Origin: Clostridia bacterium
GTDB taxonomy: Bacteria > Bacillota > Clostridia > CAKSNL01 > HGM11501
Length of the DNA stretch: 6,723 nt
Reading direction: 5' to 3'
Assembly (NCBI GenBank): GCA_030535815.1
Contig: JAUNRD010000074.1
Coordinates: 1,002 to 7,724, forward strand
The first letter of the stretch is position 1, and the number at the start of each line of letters is the position of its first letter. Of the stretch, positions 1 to 5,037 are shown piece by piece. A program made the position numbers and the translations under genes. The notes below the pieces were generated by a model that did not search any database, had not been told where the DNA came from, and saw only the letters and a list, made by a program, of their open reading frames with translations.

Positions 1-75
1 GGCTGTAGGATGACACTTGACACTTTGTAAAAGTGTAAGAATGGAATCGCGCTTATGACTCTTTCTTGAAATCAT
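1..75 (-). CDS. Fur/PerR-family transcriptional regulator, N-terminal fragment (runs off window)
   Basis: Only the first 25 codons are present; the gene continues beyond the left edge. The visible peptide starts MISRKSHKRDSILTLL and ends with CHPTA. This matches the start of the winged-helix DNA-binding domain of Fur-family repressors, where a K/QR-x2-IL-x2-L helix is followed by the near-invariant HPTA before the next helix. The family comprises dimeric metal-dependent repressors: Fur senses iron, PerR senses peroxide through bound iron, Zur senses zinc. The short N-terminus (HPTA ends at residue 25) resembles clostridial Fur/PerR forms, but the residues that would tell Fur, PerR and Zur apart lie outside the window. 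The ATG at 75-73 is preceded by GGGAGGA (87-81) with a 5-nt spacer. The promoter and a Fur box immediately upstream indicate autoregulation. The family call is sound; the subtype is open. Confidence 0.85.
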   Translation of the reverse strand, partial: MISRKSHKRDSILTLLQSVKCHPTA

Positions 76-90
76 CGATTTCCTCCCTTC

Positions 91-111
91 TGATAATGAT
101 AATTGTTATCG
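91..111 (-). promoter_or_regulatory. Fur box in the leader of the Fur-family gene
   Basis: Positions 92-110 read GATAATGATAATTGTTATC on the plus strand, matching the classical 19-bp Fur box GATAATGATAATCATTATC at 17 of 19 positions. Two TGATAAT heptamers start at 91 and 97, the 6-bp offset expected for overlapping 7-1-7 Fur sites, and GATAA (98-102) / TTATC (106-110) is a perfect inverted repeat. The site lies about where the predicted transcript starts and upstream of the ribosome binding site, so a bound repressor would block transcription of the regulator gene. Binding by this gene's own product is inferred. A PerR box would normally be more TTATAAT-like. Confidence 0.85.
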
Positions 112-119
112 TTAATATA

Positions 120-148
120 AATATAACATACCTTTTTGTATTTGTCAA
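120..148 (-). promoter_or_regulatory. Sigma-A-type promoter of the Fur-family gene
   Basis: On the minus strand a perfect -35 TTGACA (148-143) is followed by a 17-nt spacer and the -10 TATATT (125-120), five of six matches to TATAAT. The predicted start is near 113, directly beside the Fur box at 91-111. The promoter lies downstream of the terminator at 169-205, so the regulator is transcribed independently of the upstream membrane-protein gene. Confidence 0.8.
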
Positions 149-168
149 CAGTTTTTTTGAAAATTTTC

Positions 169-205
169 AAAATAAAAAATACAGATATGCATTTGCATAC
201 CTGTA
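169..205 (-). terminator. Rho-independent terminator after the 7-segment membrane protein gene
   Basis: Read on the minus strand, TACAGGTATGC (205-195) and GCATATCTGTA (190-180) form an 11-bp stem, with one G-U wobble, around a 4-nt loop. It is followed by an interrupted T-run (179-170). It sits 17 nt past the stop of the gene ending at 223 and just before the Fur-gene promoter, so it probably ends the minus-strand cluster. The stem is A/T-rich, so its efficiency is uncertain. Confidence 0.75.
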
Positions 206-222
206 TTGCGTAGATGTTTCTT

Positions 223-1008
223 TTAGTACCAGTTTTCCGCCATCCATTCATTGGCTCTTCTGCGTGCTTCTGCCGCTTCTGATTCGGTTGCGTGATAATA
301 TCCGTCGCTGCCCCAGTATCCGCGGTCATTTTTGTAGGATGTGGTAGAACCTCCGGCAAAGAGAGTTGCAACGGTAAGAAGGGCATACATAGCTACTGCC
401 GTAATAATAAGCCCTTTAATCTTGCCTGATGTTATGCAGGTTTTATAGCGCTCGGATTCTTTATACAGCTTGGGAATGTACCATAAAGAAAGGGTGTATA
501 AGAAAATTGGAAAGCGTGATAATATAGCAAGCGGGTTTGCAATTGCCGTAAATACGCTGCCGTAGAGTACTAAGAATATGCAAAGACCGCAAAGGAAATA
601 ATATCCTGTTGTTATGTCTTTGTTTTTTATAAGCTTTATACCGAGAATAAGCAGTAATACTCCGGTAAATATGTTGACTATAACATCGCATAACTGACCG
701 TTTACAATTATGGTTATGAAAGCATCTGTCTTAAATAAGTATGGGATATTGATAACCCCGCATAAAAGCGATGCTACACTTAAAATTACTGATATTAATC
801 CGAGAAGCTTTTTCTTATCCTCCTTCATAAAGATAAGATAAAACAGTACAAGGGGAGTAAGTGTATTGATAAAAAATATGGGACTGATCAAAGTCCAATA
901 TCCCTTAAACAGCGAAAAAATACTTAAAAGGACTGATTTAATGCTGAAAACTGAGGCTATCAGTAACAAAAGTGCGGGGAAATTGATGGCTTTGAATTTT
1001 TCTTTCAT
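223..1008 (-). CDS. Seven-segment integral membrane protein of unknown function
   Basis: No family was recognised. The 261-residue product is very hydrophobic, with about seven predicted membrane segments near residues 11-34, 39-61, 67-86, 105-127, 134-155, 159-179 and 198-218. The soluble C-terminal tail (about 221-261) begins with an aromatic, Gly-rich stretch (RGYWGSDGYYHA) and ends in a charged helix rich in Ala, Glu and Arg that finishes in Trp-Tyr. The tail looks like a deliberate small module rather than random sequence. Lys/Glu-rich loops at 62-68 and 180-199 favour the cytoplasmic side by the positive-inside rule. The ATG at 1008-1006 follows AGGAGA (1020-1015) with a 6-nt spacer. 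It is the last gene of the minus-strand cluster and lies 67 nt after the lipoprotein gene, beyond a strong hairpin. No separate promoter is obvious in that gap, so it may depend on read-through. Confidence 0.8.
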   Translation of the reverse strand: MKEKFKAINFPALLLLIASVFSIKSVLLSIFSLFKGYWTLISPIFFINTLTPLVLFYLIFMKEDKKKLLGLISVILSVASLLCGVINIPYLFKTDAFITIIVNGQLCDVIVNIFTGVLLLILGIKLIKNKDITTGYYFLCGLCIFLVLYGSVFTAIANPLAILSRFPIFLYTLSLWYIPKLYKESERYKTCITSGKIKGLIITAVAMYALLTVATLFAGGSTTSYKNDRGYWGSDGYYHATESEAAEARRRANEWMAENWY

Positions 1009-1044
1009 AAGTAATCTCCTATGCTTAAAAGTTTTTCAGAAATA

Positions 1045-1070
1045 GCCCCCTTAACTGTGGTTAAGGGGGC
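1045..1070 (-). terminator. Strong hairpin between lipoprotein and membrane protein genes (terminator or attenuator)
   Basis: GCCCCCTTAA (1045-1054) and TTAAGGGGGC (1061-1070) form a perfect 10-bp inverted repeat with a 6-nt loop, starting 5 nt after the lipoprotein stop codon. On the minus strand the following bases read TATTTCTGAAAAAC, which is only a partial T-run. Position and stem strength fit a terminator, but leaky termination or a 3'-end stabiliser inside an operon is also possible. Confidence 0.65.
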
Positions 1071-1075
1071 AGATA

Positions 1076-1717
1076 TTAAAATTCTGATAAGGATGCATCA
1101 ATTAACCATCTGCCGTTAACGTTGGTTACAGCAAGGTATCCTTCGGTTTCAATAGCAGTAATTTCAAGATTATCAACAGCGGTTTGCAGCATAGATATAA
1201 TCCTGGGAAGCAATGCATCAATTACTTCTTCCTGAGTTGATGTTAAATCAATTTCGCCGGATCCTAAAAGCTCAGAGATAAGAGCCTGATAATCTTCGCC
1301 GGTTAACATTTCGTCAACAATAGCTTCGAAATTTGAGTTTTCGAAATCGGGATATTTTATTTTTACGGTTACGATGTAATTGTTTTCGTCAGGAGTTACC
1401 TCCGTGATTTCATAAGAGAACATCTCGGAGAATTTGTCAATCATACTGTTTATAAGATCTTCAAAATCGTCAGCGTATGGTTCAAACTCAGCGGGAAGTG
1501 TTTCCATTATGGAATCAACGTCAAAACCTCTGATTTCTTCCGGAATAACTGAAGGATCACTTACATAATTTTCTGCCTCGTCCAGATTAAAAGTAGTTAT
1601 TGCACCGAGGAAGTCATTGACTGCAGCCTTAGCCTTGGCTTCATCTGACTGAGGAAGGCAGGCAACAAGCGAAACAAGCATGATGAGAGACAGGATAACC
1701 GATAAAAACTTTTTCAT
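1076..1717 (-). CDS. Secreted lipoprotein, NTF2-like/DUF4878-like fold suspected
   Basis: The 213-residue product starts with a lipoprotein signal peptide: KK at 2-3, a hydrophobic stretch at 4-18, and a lipobox L17-V18-A19-C20. The mature protein would be anchored through Cys20 to the outer face of the membrane. A helix with AKAAVNDFLGAI (residues 29-40) followed by a Phe/Leu/Asp segment recalls the first helix of small NTF2-like lipoproteins (DUF4878/DUF5105 type). A beta-rich stretch at 101-122 and the terminal NGRWLIDASL strand (201-210) also fit that fold. A long acidic helical insertion (about 125-185) is less typical. The assignment is by pattern only and no ligand can be named. The ATG at 1717-1715 has AGGAGA (1730-1725) and a 7-nt spacer. 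It has its own promoter at 1748-1776 and lies 55 nt after the preceding cluster gene. Confidence 0.82.
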   Translation of the reverse strand: MKKFLSVILSLIMLVSLVACLPQSDEAKAKAAVNDFLGAITTFNLDEAENYVSDPSVIPEEIRGFDVDSIMETLPAEFEPYADDFEDLINSMIDKFSEMFSYEITEVTPDENNYIVTVKIKYPDFENSNFEAIVDEMLTGEDYQALISELLGSGEIDLTSTQEEVIDALLPRIISMLQTAVDNLEITAIETEGYLAVTNVNGRWLIDASLSEF

Positions 1718-1747
1718 AAAAACATCTCCTAAAAATATATTTATTTG

Positions 1748-1776
1748 ATTTTAATATAAGTGGCGGATTTTGTCAA
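1748..1776 (-). promoter_or_regulatory. Internal promoter for the lipoprotein gene
   Basis: On the minus strand a perfect -35 TTGACA (1776-1771) is followed by a 17-nt spacer and the -10 TAAAAT (1753-1748). The -35 box overlaps the TGA stop codon (1775-1773) of the upstream gene. The predicted start, near 1741, leaves a leader of about 24 nt containing the AGGAGA site. The lipoprotein can therefore be made independently of the JAMM cluster. Confidence 0.65.
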
Positions 1777-2495
1777 TCTGTTATTTTGTCAAGATTGTCA
1801 ATATACGCCTTTAATGCAGCATATTCCTTGGATATAACAGTCACCTTTTTATCATTCTGCATTTTGAATATGATATTGCCTTCCAGAACATAGCCGAAAA
1901 TTTTAATTTCTCTGTTTTTCATGGAAGCAATTTCTGAAATGGGGATTACGACCATCGGTGTCTTAAACAAAATTGCTCTGTGGGATACCGCTACCGACTT
2001 TGAAGAGCCGAGGGGAACTAACTCTTCGTCGCGGTAATAGCTTTCAATGTCTATGTTCTTAAATGCTGATTTTGCAGCATAGAAAGCAAGGAAATATATT
2101 TCAAATGTGTAGACATAGACTATTAAGAACGTAAGTGGCAGGCTGATAGAGATAAGAAAATACAGAATTACTTCATAAAAATTAAAGAGCAACGGAATGC
2201 GAACCAGGCTGTTTGTGTAGGTAGATACGAGCAAGAAAATATAATAAATCATAAAGAAAATTGACCAGCCGCTAAGCTTTTTTCTTATATTAAGCCTTTT
2301 TTTAAGAGAGCCTGAACCGCTTTTATCCAGGATAAAAAAGAAAATTCCGCTTCCTGCCAGGATTGCATTACCTAATATCTGGCCGGCAAGGAAATATATA
2401 TAGCTGTCAGGACGGCCCTGATATGTACTATTCATGCTTCCTATGATTGCAAACAACGCCATTGCCAGAAAAAAGAATCCCCAGAATTTTTTCAT
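1773..2495 (-). CDS. Multi-pass membrane protein with C-terminal beta-rich cytoplasmic domain, function unknown
   Basis: No family was recognised with certainty. The 240-residue product has about four hydrophobic segments near residues 4-22, 32-56, 77-93 and a long one at 105-140. A Lys/Arg-rich loop (64-73) is probably cytoplasmic. The soluble C-terminal part (about 145-240) contains alternating hydrophobic strands (VAVSHRAILF, MVVIPISEI, GNIIFKMQ, KKVTVIS) and a final helix. This resembles the layout of small bacterial PH-like or YcxB-like domains, although that is only an impression. The ATG at 2495-2493 follows AGGAGG (2506-2501) with a 5-nt spacer. It lies 19 nt after the JAMM protease stop, so the two are surely co-transcribed and their products may act together at the membrane. 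Confidence 0.78.
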   Translation of the reverse strand: MKKFWGFFFLAMALFAIIGSMNSTYQGRPDSYIYFLAGQILGNAILAGSGIFFFILDKSGSGSLKKRLNIRKKLSGWSIFFMIYYIFLLVSTYTNSLVRIPLLFNFYEVILYFLISISLPLTFLIVYVYTFEIYFLAFYAAKSAFKNIDIESYYRDEELVPLGSSKSVAVSHRAILFKTPMVVIPISEIASMKNREIKIFGYVLEGNIIFKMQNDKKVTVISKEYAALKAYIDNLDKITD

Positions 2496-2514
2496 TGTTT
2501 TCCTCCTTTTGCTT

Positions 2515-2961
2515 TTATACTGTTTCTGTAGCTGAATCCTCTGCCGAATCCAAACCTACAAACGTCCATTTTATTGAATCTTCGTCGGAAGATACGTCGA
2601 TTACTCCGATTAAGATTCGCGAAAGACTCCTGTTTACCTTAAGTATTTCTCTGCCGTATGCCATATCTCCGGATGAAATTATATCATTATCGGGATGCGA
2701 ATGGACAAACCCTGCGAATGTAAGCTTTTGTCTTTGCCAATCGCCGTTTATTACTTCCGATAAAAATGCGGTATCCGGAACGTATTCAAATAAACCGGGA
2801 GTTGTAATTCTGTCCATACAGAATTTGCATATAACCCCGTTATCGTCTGTGGCAACAATACCGCCTGTTTCGTAGCGGTATTGTTTTAAGGTACTGCAGA
2901 TTTCCTTGAATACTTCCTGTTGGATTTTTACTGTCTTATTTGCTCCAGTCTGAGCAACCAT
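2515..2961 (-). CDS. JAMM/JAB (MPN) family zinc metalloprotease
   Basis: The 148-residue product has the JAMM active-site pattern: catalytic Glu31 in RYETGGIV, then FVHSHPDNDIISSGD with zinc ligands His87 and His89, Ser96 and Asp99. JAMM/MPN+ proteins are zinc isopeptidases or peptidases. Bacterial relatives cleave ubiquitin-like or sulfur-carrier proteins, or process cysteine-tagged precursors. The fold order (helix, ETGG strand, variable loop, HxHP loop, helix, strand VDVSSD) is complete at the usual length for stand-alone prokaryotic JAB proteins. The HxH-to-Asp spacing is one residue shorter than the canonical H-x-H-x7-S-x2-D. There is no signal peptide, so the protein is cytoplasmic. The chosen ATG (2961-2959) overlaps the upstream 64-aa gene by 26 nt. 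A TTG at 2973 would add four residues. Neither has a good ribosome binding site, which suggests translational coupling. The substrate is unknown: no E1, E2 or ubiquitin-like gene is in the window. Confidence 0.88.
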   Translation of the reverse strand: MVAQTGANKTVKIQQEVFKEICSTLKQYRYETGGIVATDDNGVICKFCMDRITTPGLFEYVPDTAFLSEVINGDWQRQKLTFAGFVHSHPDNDIISSGDMAYGREILKVNRSLSRILIGVIDVSSDEDSIKWTFVGLDSAEDSATETV

Positions 2962-3130
2962 AATCTTTGTCAAAGCATCTGTAGGTTCTCTTAAGAGTAC
3001 AGTATGCTGCTTCTCCGTCCTTTGTCACATCGCTGCGGTCAAGATGGCGGCATTCTCCGCAATAATACATTTTGCAGAATTTGCCTTCGGGAAGTATGAT
3101 TTTCTTTTCGGTGTTTTTTTCGCTAAACAT
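2936..3130 (-). CDS. Small six-cysteine protein (64 aa), possible zinc-binding
   Basis: The 64-residue basic protein has six cysteines, at positions 19, 24, 27, 44, 52 and 59, arranged as YYCGECRHLD, then YC, then RC, then GCSDWS. The CxxC plus spaced single Cys pattern suggests one or two structural zinc sites, or less likely an Fe-S or disulfide arrangement. There is no signal peptide or membrane segment. It is not a ubiquitin-like protein: it is too short and lacks a C-terminal Gly-Gly. The ATG at 3130-3128 is preceded by a strong AGGAGG (3143-3138) with a 7-nt spacer, which supports real expression. Its 3' end overlaps the start of the JAMM protease gene, and the zinc-ribbon gene ends only 25 nt upstream. 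It could be a partner, adaptor or substrate of the protease. That is inference from gene order only. Confidence 0.82.
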   Translation of the reverse strand: MFSEKNTEKKIILPEGKFCKMYYCGECRHLDRSDVTKDGEAAYCTLKRTYRCFDKDYGCSDWSK

Positions 3131-3155
3131 TATTTTTTCCTCCTTTTTGTTTTTA

Positions 3156-4109
3156 TTAAATAGCGCTTACGATATTTCGGAACTCTTCGAAGACTTCATC
3201 CTTAGACTCTGATAATGCGATTACGGTAATCATACAAAAAGCACTGCCCTTCTTTGTTATATACATACGATTTACGGTGGTAAAGTTCTCCTGAGGCACA
3301 GTCAATTCTATATAGTCAAAGAATGTTCCGGCGATATATTCTGTTCCGGTAGTATAATCTGTACCTAAAAGCGCTTCGCCCATTATCATTTCATCCAGAA
3401 AATCCTTTGAGTTATATTCTTCTATTCCGATTGAAGAGAAAACCATAGCTGTTACATCTCCGATATAAATATAATCCCCTATGCATGATGCGCCTGTTTC
3501 TACTTTTGAATAAACAGTCTCCTTATATTTTTCTATAACCTCTTCGCTCATGCCTTGGGCACGAAGTTCAGCCTCTGTTGAGGAAAGAACCGAGCTCTCC
3601 ATGGCTGCCGTAGCTGCGGCAAGGTCGCTTTCGGAATACATTTCCCATTTGTCATTGTATTCAATTTTAAATCCGAAATATTCTGATGTATATGTGTTTC
3701 CGGAAACGGTGCCGGGAACATAGTCCATGCTTTCTTCTTTGTAAGCAGTGATTTCTTCAATCGCTTCTTCTTCCCGGTGATTTTCAACCATTGATTTTCC
3801 GAGGTATTCTCCAACAAAGTTTCCTACCGCAACGGCAATTACGGTGCCAAGGATGCTTATTAAGGAAATTGCCTTTTTATTTTTGGGTTTCTTTGTCTGC
3901 TCCGGGGCAGGGGCTGCATTTACATTGTCTGCTGATGCTTCAGTCGCTTCTGTAAAGCTGTCTGTGTCAATTTTTTCTTCGGGTTCGTTGGTAATCATTT
4001 CTGTGGGTGCCTCTTCCGTCGGTTCTTTTGCAGCTACGGGAGCTCCGCATTCCGGGCAGAATTTGGAATTCTCTATAAGCTCTGAGTTACAAAGTTCACA
4101 TTTTGCCAT
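3156..4109 (-). CDS. Zinc-ribbon, single-pass membrane protein with large extracytoplasmic domain
   Basis: The 317-residue product has three parts. An N-terminal zinc ribbon (CELC at 4-7 and CPEC at 18-21) would bind one zinc ion in the cytoplasm. An acidic, Thr/Glu/Ala-rich linker (about 28-72) leads through Lys-rich residues 73-79 to a hydrophobic segment near 80-100 with small residues (AVAVGNFVGEYLG). The remainder (about 105-317) would lie outside the membrane, starting with a Glu-rich helix and followed by a mixed alpha/beta domain opening with YTSEYFGFKIEYNDKWEM, a start seen in many exported clostridial domains of unknown function. The two late cysteines probably do not form the ribbon. 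The ATG at 4109-4107 has AGGAGG (4122-4117) with a 7-nt spacer. It is the first gene of the minus-strand cluster, behind the promoter at 4142-4170. The exact role is unknown; a membrane sensor or scaffold is one possibility. Confidence 0.83.
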   Translation of the reverse strand: MAKCELCNSELIENSKFCPECGAPVAAKEPTEEAPTEMITNEPEEKIDTDSFTEATEASADNVNAAPAPEQTKKPKNKKAISLISILGTVIAVAVGNFVGEYLGKSMVENHREEEAIEEITAYKEESMDYVPGTVSGNTYTSEYFGFKIEYNDKWEMYSESDLAAATAAMESSVLSSTEAELRAQGMSEEVIEKYKETVYSKVETGASCIGDYIYIGDVTAMVFSSIGIEEYNSKDFLDEMIMGEALLGTDYTTGTEYIAGTFFDYIELTVPQENFTTVNRMYITKKGSAFCMITVIALSESKDEVFEEFRNIVSAI

Positions 4110-4141
4110 TTTTCTTTCCTCCTATAATCTTGTTAATGAAA

Positions 4142-4170
4142 ATTATACCACATCCGACATAAAAAAACAA
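4142..4170 (-). promoter_or_regulatory. Promoter of the zinc-ribbon/JAMM gene cluster
   Basis: On the minus strand a perfect -10 TATAAT (4147-4142), with the extended TGG directly upstream, is preceded by a 17-nt spacer and a -35 TTGTTT (4170-4165). The predicted start near 4135 gives a leader of about 26 nt containing AGGAGG. It drives at least the four genes down to 1773, which have gaps of 25 nt, an overlap, and 19 nt. Confidence 0.75.
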
Positions 4171-4181
4171 TATCTGACTGA

Positions 4182-4198
4182 AAAACAGGTACTGTTTT
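4182..4198. other. Short hairpin AAAACAG-GTA-CTGTTTT
   Basis: A 7-bp inverted repeat with a 3-nt loop lies just upstream of the cluster promoter. It has A-rich and T-rich arms, so it could act as a weak bidirectional terminator for transcripts from the cysteine hydrolase gene. It could equally be a regulator site upstream of the -35. The stem has only three G/C-containing pairs, so this is tentative. Confidence 0.3.
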
Positions 4199-4238
4199 CC
4201 TTGTAAACAATCAAAGGTTATAAGTTAAACTACCAGAA

Positions 4239-4311
4239 GGCCTGTTTTATCAGCGCAAATCGTTTGTCGGCAAATTGTCAGCCGGAGCTGCCGGCAAGTC
4301 TGAAGGAGGCC
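4239..4311 (+). other. GC-richer foldable intergenic element, function unknown
   Basis: This gene-free stretch can fold on the plus strand. GGCCT (4239-4243) pairs with AGGCC (4307-4311). Inside, TTGTCGGCA (4264-4272) pairs with TGCCGGCAA (4289-4297), with one wobble. A competing inner hairpin is GCCGG (4281-4285) / CCGGC (4291-4295). TTGTC-N-GC is also repeated directly at 4264 and 4275. The wobble pair makes folding better on the plus strand than on the minus strand. It lies between the cysteine hydrolase stop and the cluster promoter. A T-rich stretch after 4315 is not a clean terminator run. It could be a dispersed intergenic repeat, a small RNA or a weak terminator; none can be chosen from one copy. 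Confidence 0.35.
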
Positions 4312-4363
4312 CGGTTCTTTTATTGTTGTCACGGTAAAATGAGATAACGTGGAAGTGCTATAA

Positions 4364-4894
4364 TTATTCTCCGGTCACATTTACCTGGCACATTTTCATT
4401 GTTGTAAGTGCGGCATTATGGCTTTCGGGTGTAACTCCTGCGCAGCAGCTTGCGTCAACGCTTACCTTTGTTTCGAGGAAATTGGCTTTCATCAAAAGGG
4501 CGTTTGATACAACGCAGATGTCTGTGCAAAGTCCGATAAGTTCAATTTCGATTTCCTCGGGATTGTAGTTTGCTTTTATATATTCGGGAAGCTCTGTGGA
4601 GCCGAAAGTGGGTTTTTCAATGGCCTTATATTCTTTCTTGTCAAGAGCCTTCTGAACCTTTGCGTCAAGCTTCCACCCGTCAGCACCTTTGATGCAGTGA
4701 GGAACGGGAAGATTTTTGCCTTCCTGGGTTTCCATATAGTTTTCAGGATGGGTGTCGTAGGTAACGATTATGTCCCCTTCAAATGCTTCGATTTTCTTTA
4801 CCACATTGTCAACAATGGAAACAGCTTCCTTTGAACCAAGTGCACCGTCAACAAAGTCTTTTTGCATATCCACTACGATTAATAACTTTTTCAT
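4364..4894 (-). CDS. Cysteine hydrolase, nicotinamidase/isochorismatase superfamily
   Basis: The 176-residue product is a complete member of the cysteine hydrolase fold. The predicted catalytic triad is Asp9 (LLIVVDMQKDF), Lys94 (IEKPTFGST) and Cys127 (GLCTDICV). Metal-binding residues of the nicotinamidase branch are suggested by Asp47 and His49 in TYDTHPENY and by His66 in PVPHCIKG. Such enzymes hydrolyse amides such as nicotinamide to nicotinate plus ammonia through a Cys thioester; other members act on other amides or on isochorismate. The metal-site pattern favours an amidase over an isochorismatase, but the substrate is not proven. The ATG at 4894-4892 is chosen because AAAGGAAG lies about 9 nt upstream and VVDMQKDF is the normal start of the fold. 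A further in-frame ATG at 5005 would add 37 basic residues without a ribosome binding site. The gene stands alone and has a long leader. It diverges from the glycosidase gene. Confidence 0.9.
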   Translation of the reverse strand: MKKLLIVVDMQKDFVDGALGSKEAVSIVDNVVKKIEAFEGDIIVTYDTHPENYMETQEGKNLPVPHCIKGADGWKLDAKVQKALDKKEYKAIEKPTFGSTELPEYIKANYNPEEIEIELIGLCTDICVVSNALLMKANFLETKVSVDASCCAGVTPESHNAALTTMKMCQVNVTGE

Positions 4895-4920
4895 GCTTTT
4901 ATACTTCCTTTCTTTTGAAT

Positions 4921-5001
4921 AGTCTTGCCGGTCCGTGGCGGGAGCTTTCTGTGAATGCCTTTGTTTCTTCAGTGATCTCTCGTAACGCACACTCCCCGAC
5001 T
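4921..5001 (-). other. Foldable 5' leader of the cysteine hydrolase gene
   Basis: The predicted transcript start near 5022 leaves about 128 nt before the ATG, far longer than other leaders here. Within it AGTC (5001-4998) can pair with GACT (4924-4921). GGGAG-TGTG (4996-4988) can pair with CACA (4953-4950) and CTCCC (4944-4940) around a 5-nt GAAAG bulge. The leader is richer in G and C than the flanking intergenic DNA. I could not match it to any riboswitch consensus that I know. A structured regulatory leader is possible but unproven. Confidence 0.35.
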
Positions 5002-5028
5002 TCATATTTCAATATTCTTGCTGTTTTG

Positions 5029-5037
5029 ATTATATCA
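5029..5037 (-). promoter_or_regulatory. Extended -10 promoter of the cysteine hydrolase gene
   Basis: The minus strand reads TGATATAAT (5037-5029), a perfect TATAAT with the extended TG one base upstream. The -35 region around 5052-5058 is poor (TTCACT-like), as is common with extended -10 promoters. Together with the plus-strand promoter at 5191-5199 it makes the 4895-5319 gap a divergent control region. Apart from the two promoters, the leader fold, a possible Fur-like site (5036-5054) and an inverted repeat (5144-5194), I see nothing in that gap. Confidence 0.65.

Noticed and set aside
461..691. Minus-strand 76-codon frame within the 7-segment membrane protein gene
   Set aside because: It is an alternate frame of a gene with a good ribosome binding site and consistent membrane segments, and has no start signal of its own.
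2447..2875. Plus-strand 142-codon frame opposite the JAMM gene
   Set aside because: It is the antisense of a gene with a clear catalytic motif and has no ribosome binding site or recognisable domain.
2515..3130. Ubiquitin-like conjugation (E1/E2/Ubl/JAB) operon
   Set aside because: Only the JAB protein is present. The 64-aa neighbour has no Gly-Gly end and no beta-grasp length, and no ThiF-like or E2-like frame exists on either strand.
4895..5005. N-terminal extension of the cysteine hydrolase from an ATG at 5005
   Set aside because: There is no ribosome binding site, the 37 basic residues have no place in the fold, and an AAAGGAAG site sits before the normal ATG at 4894.
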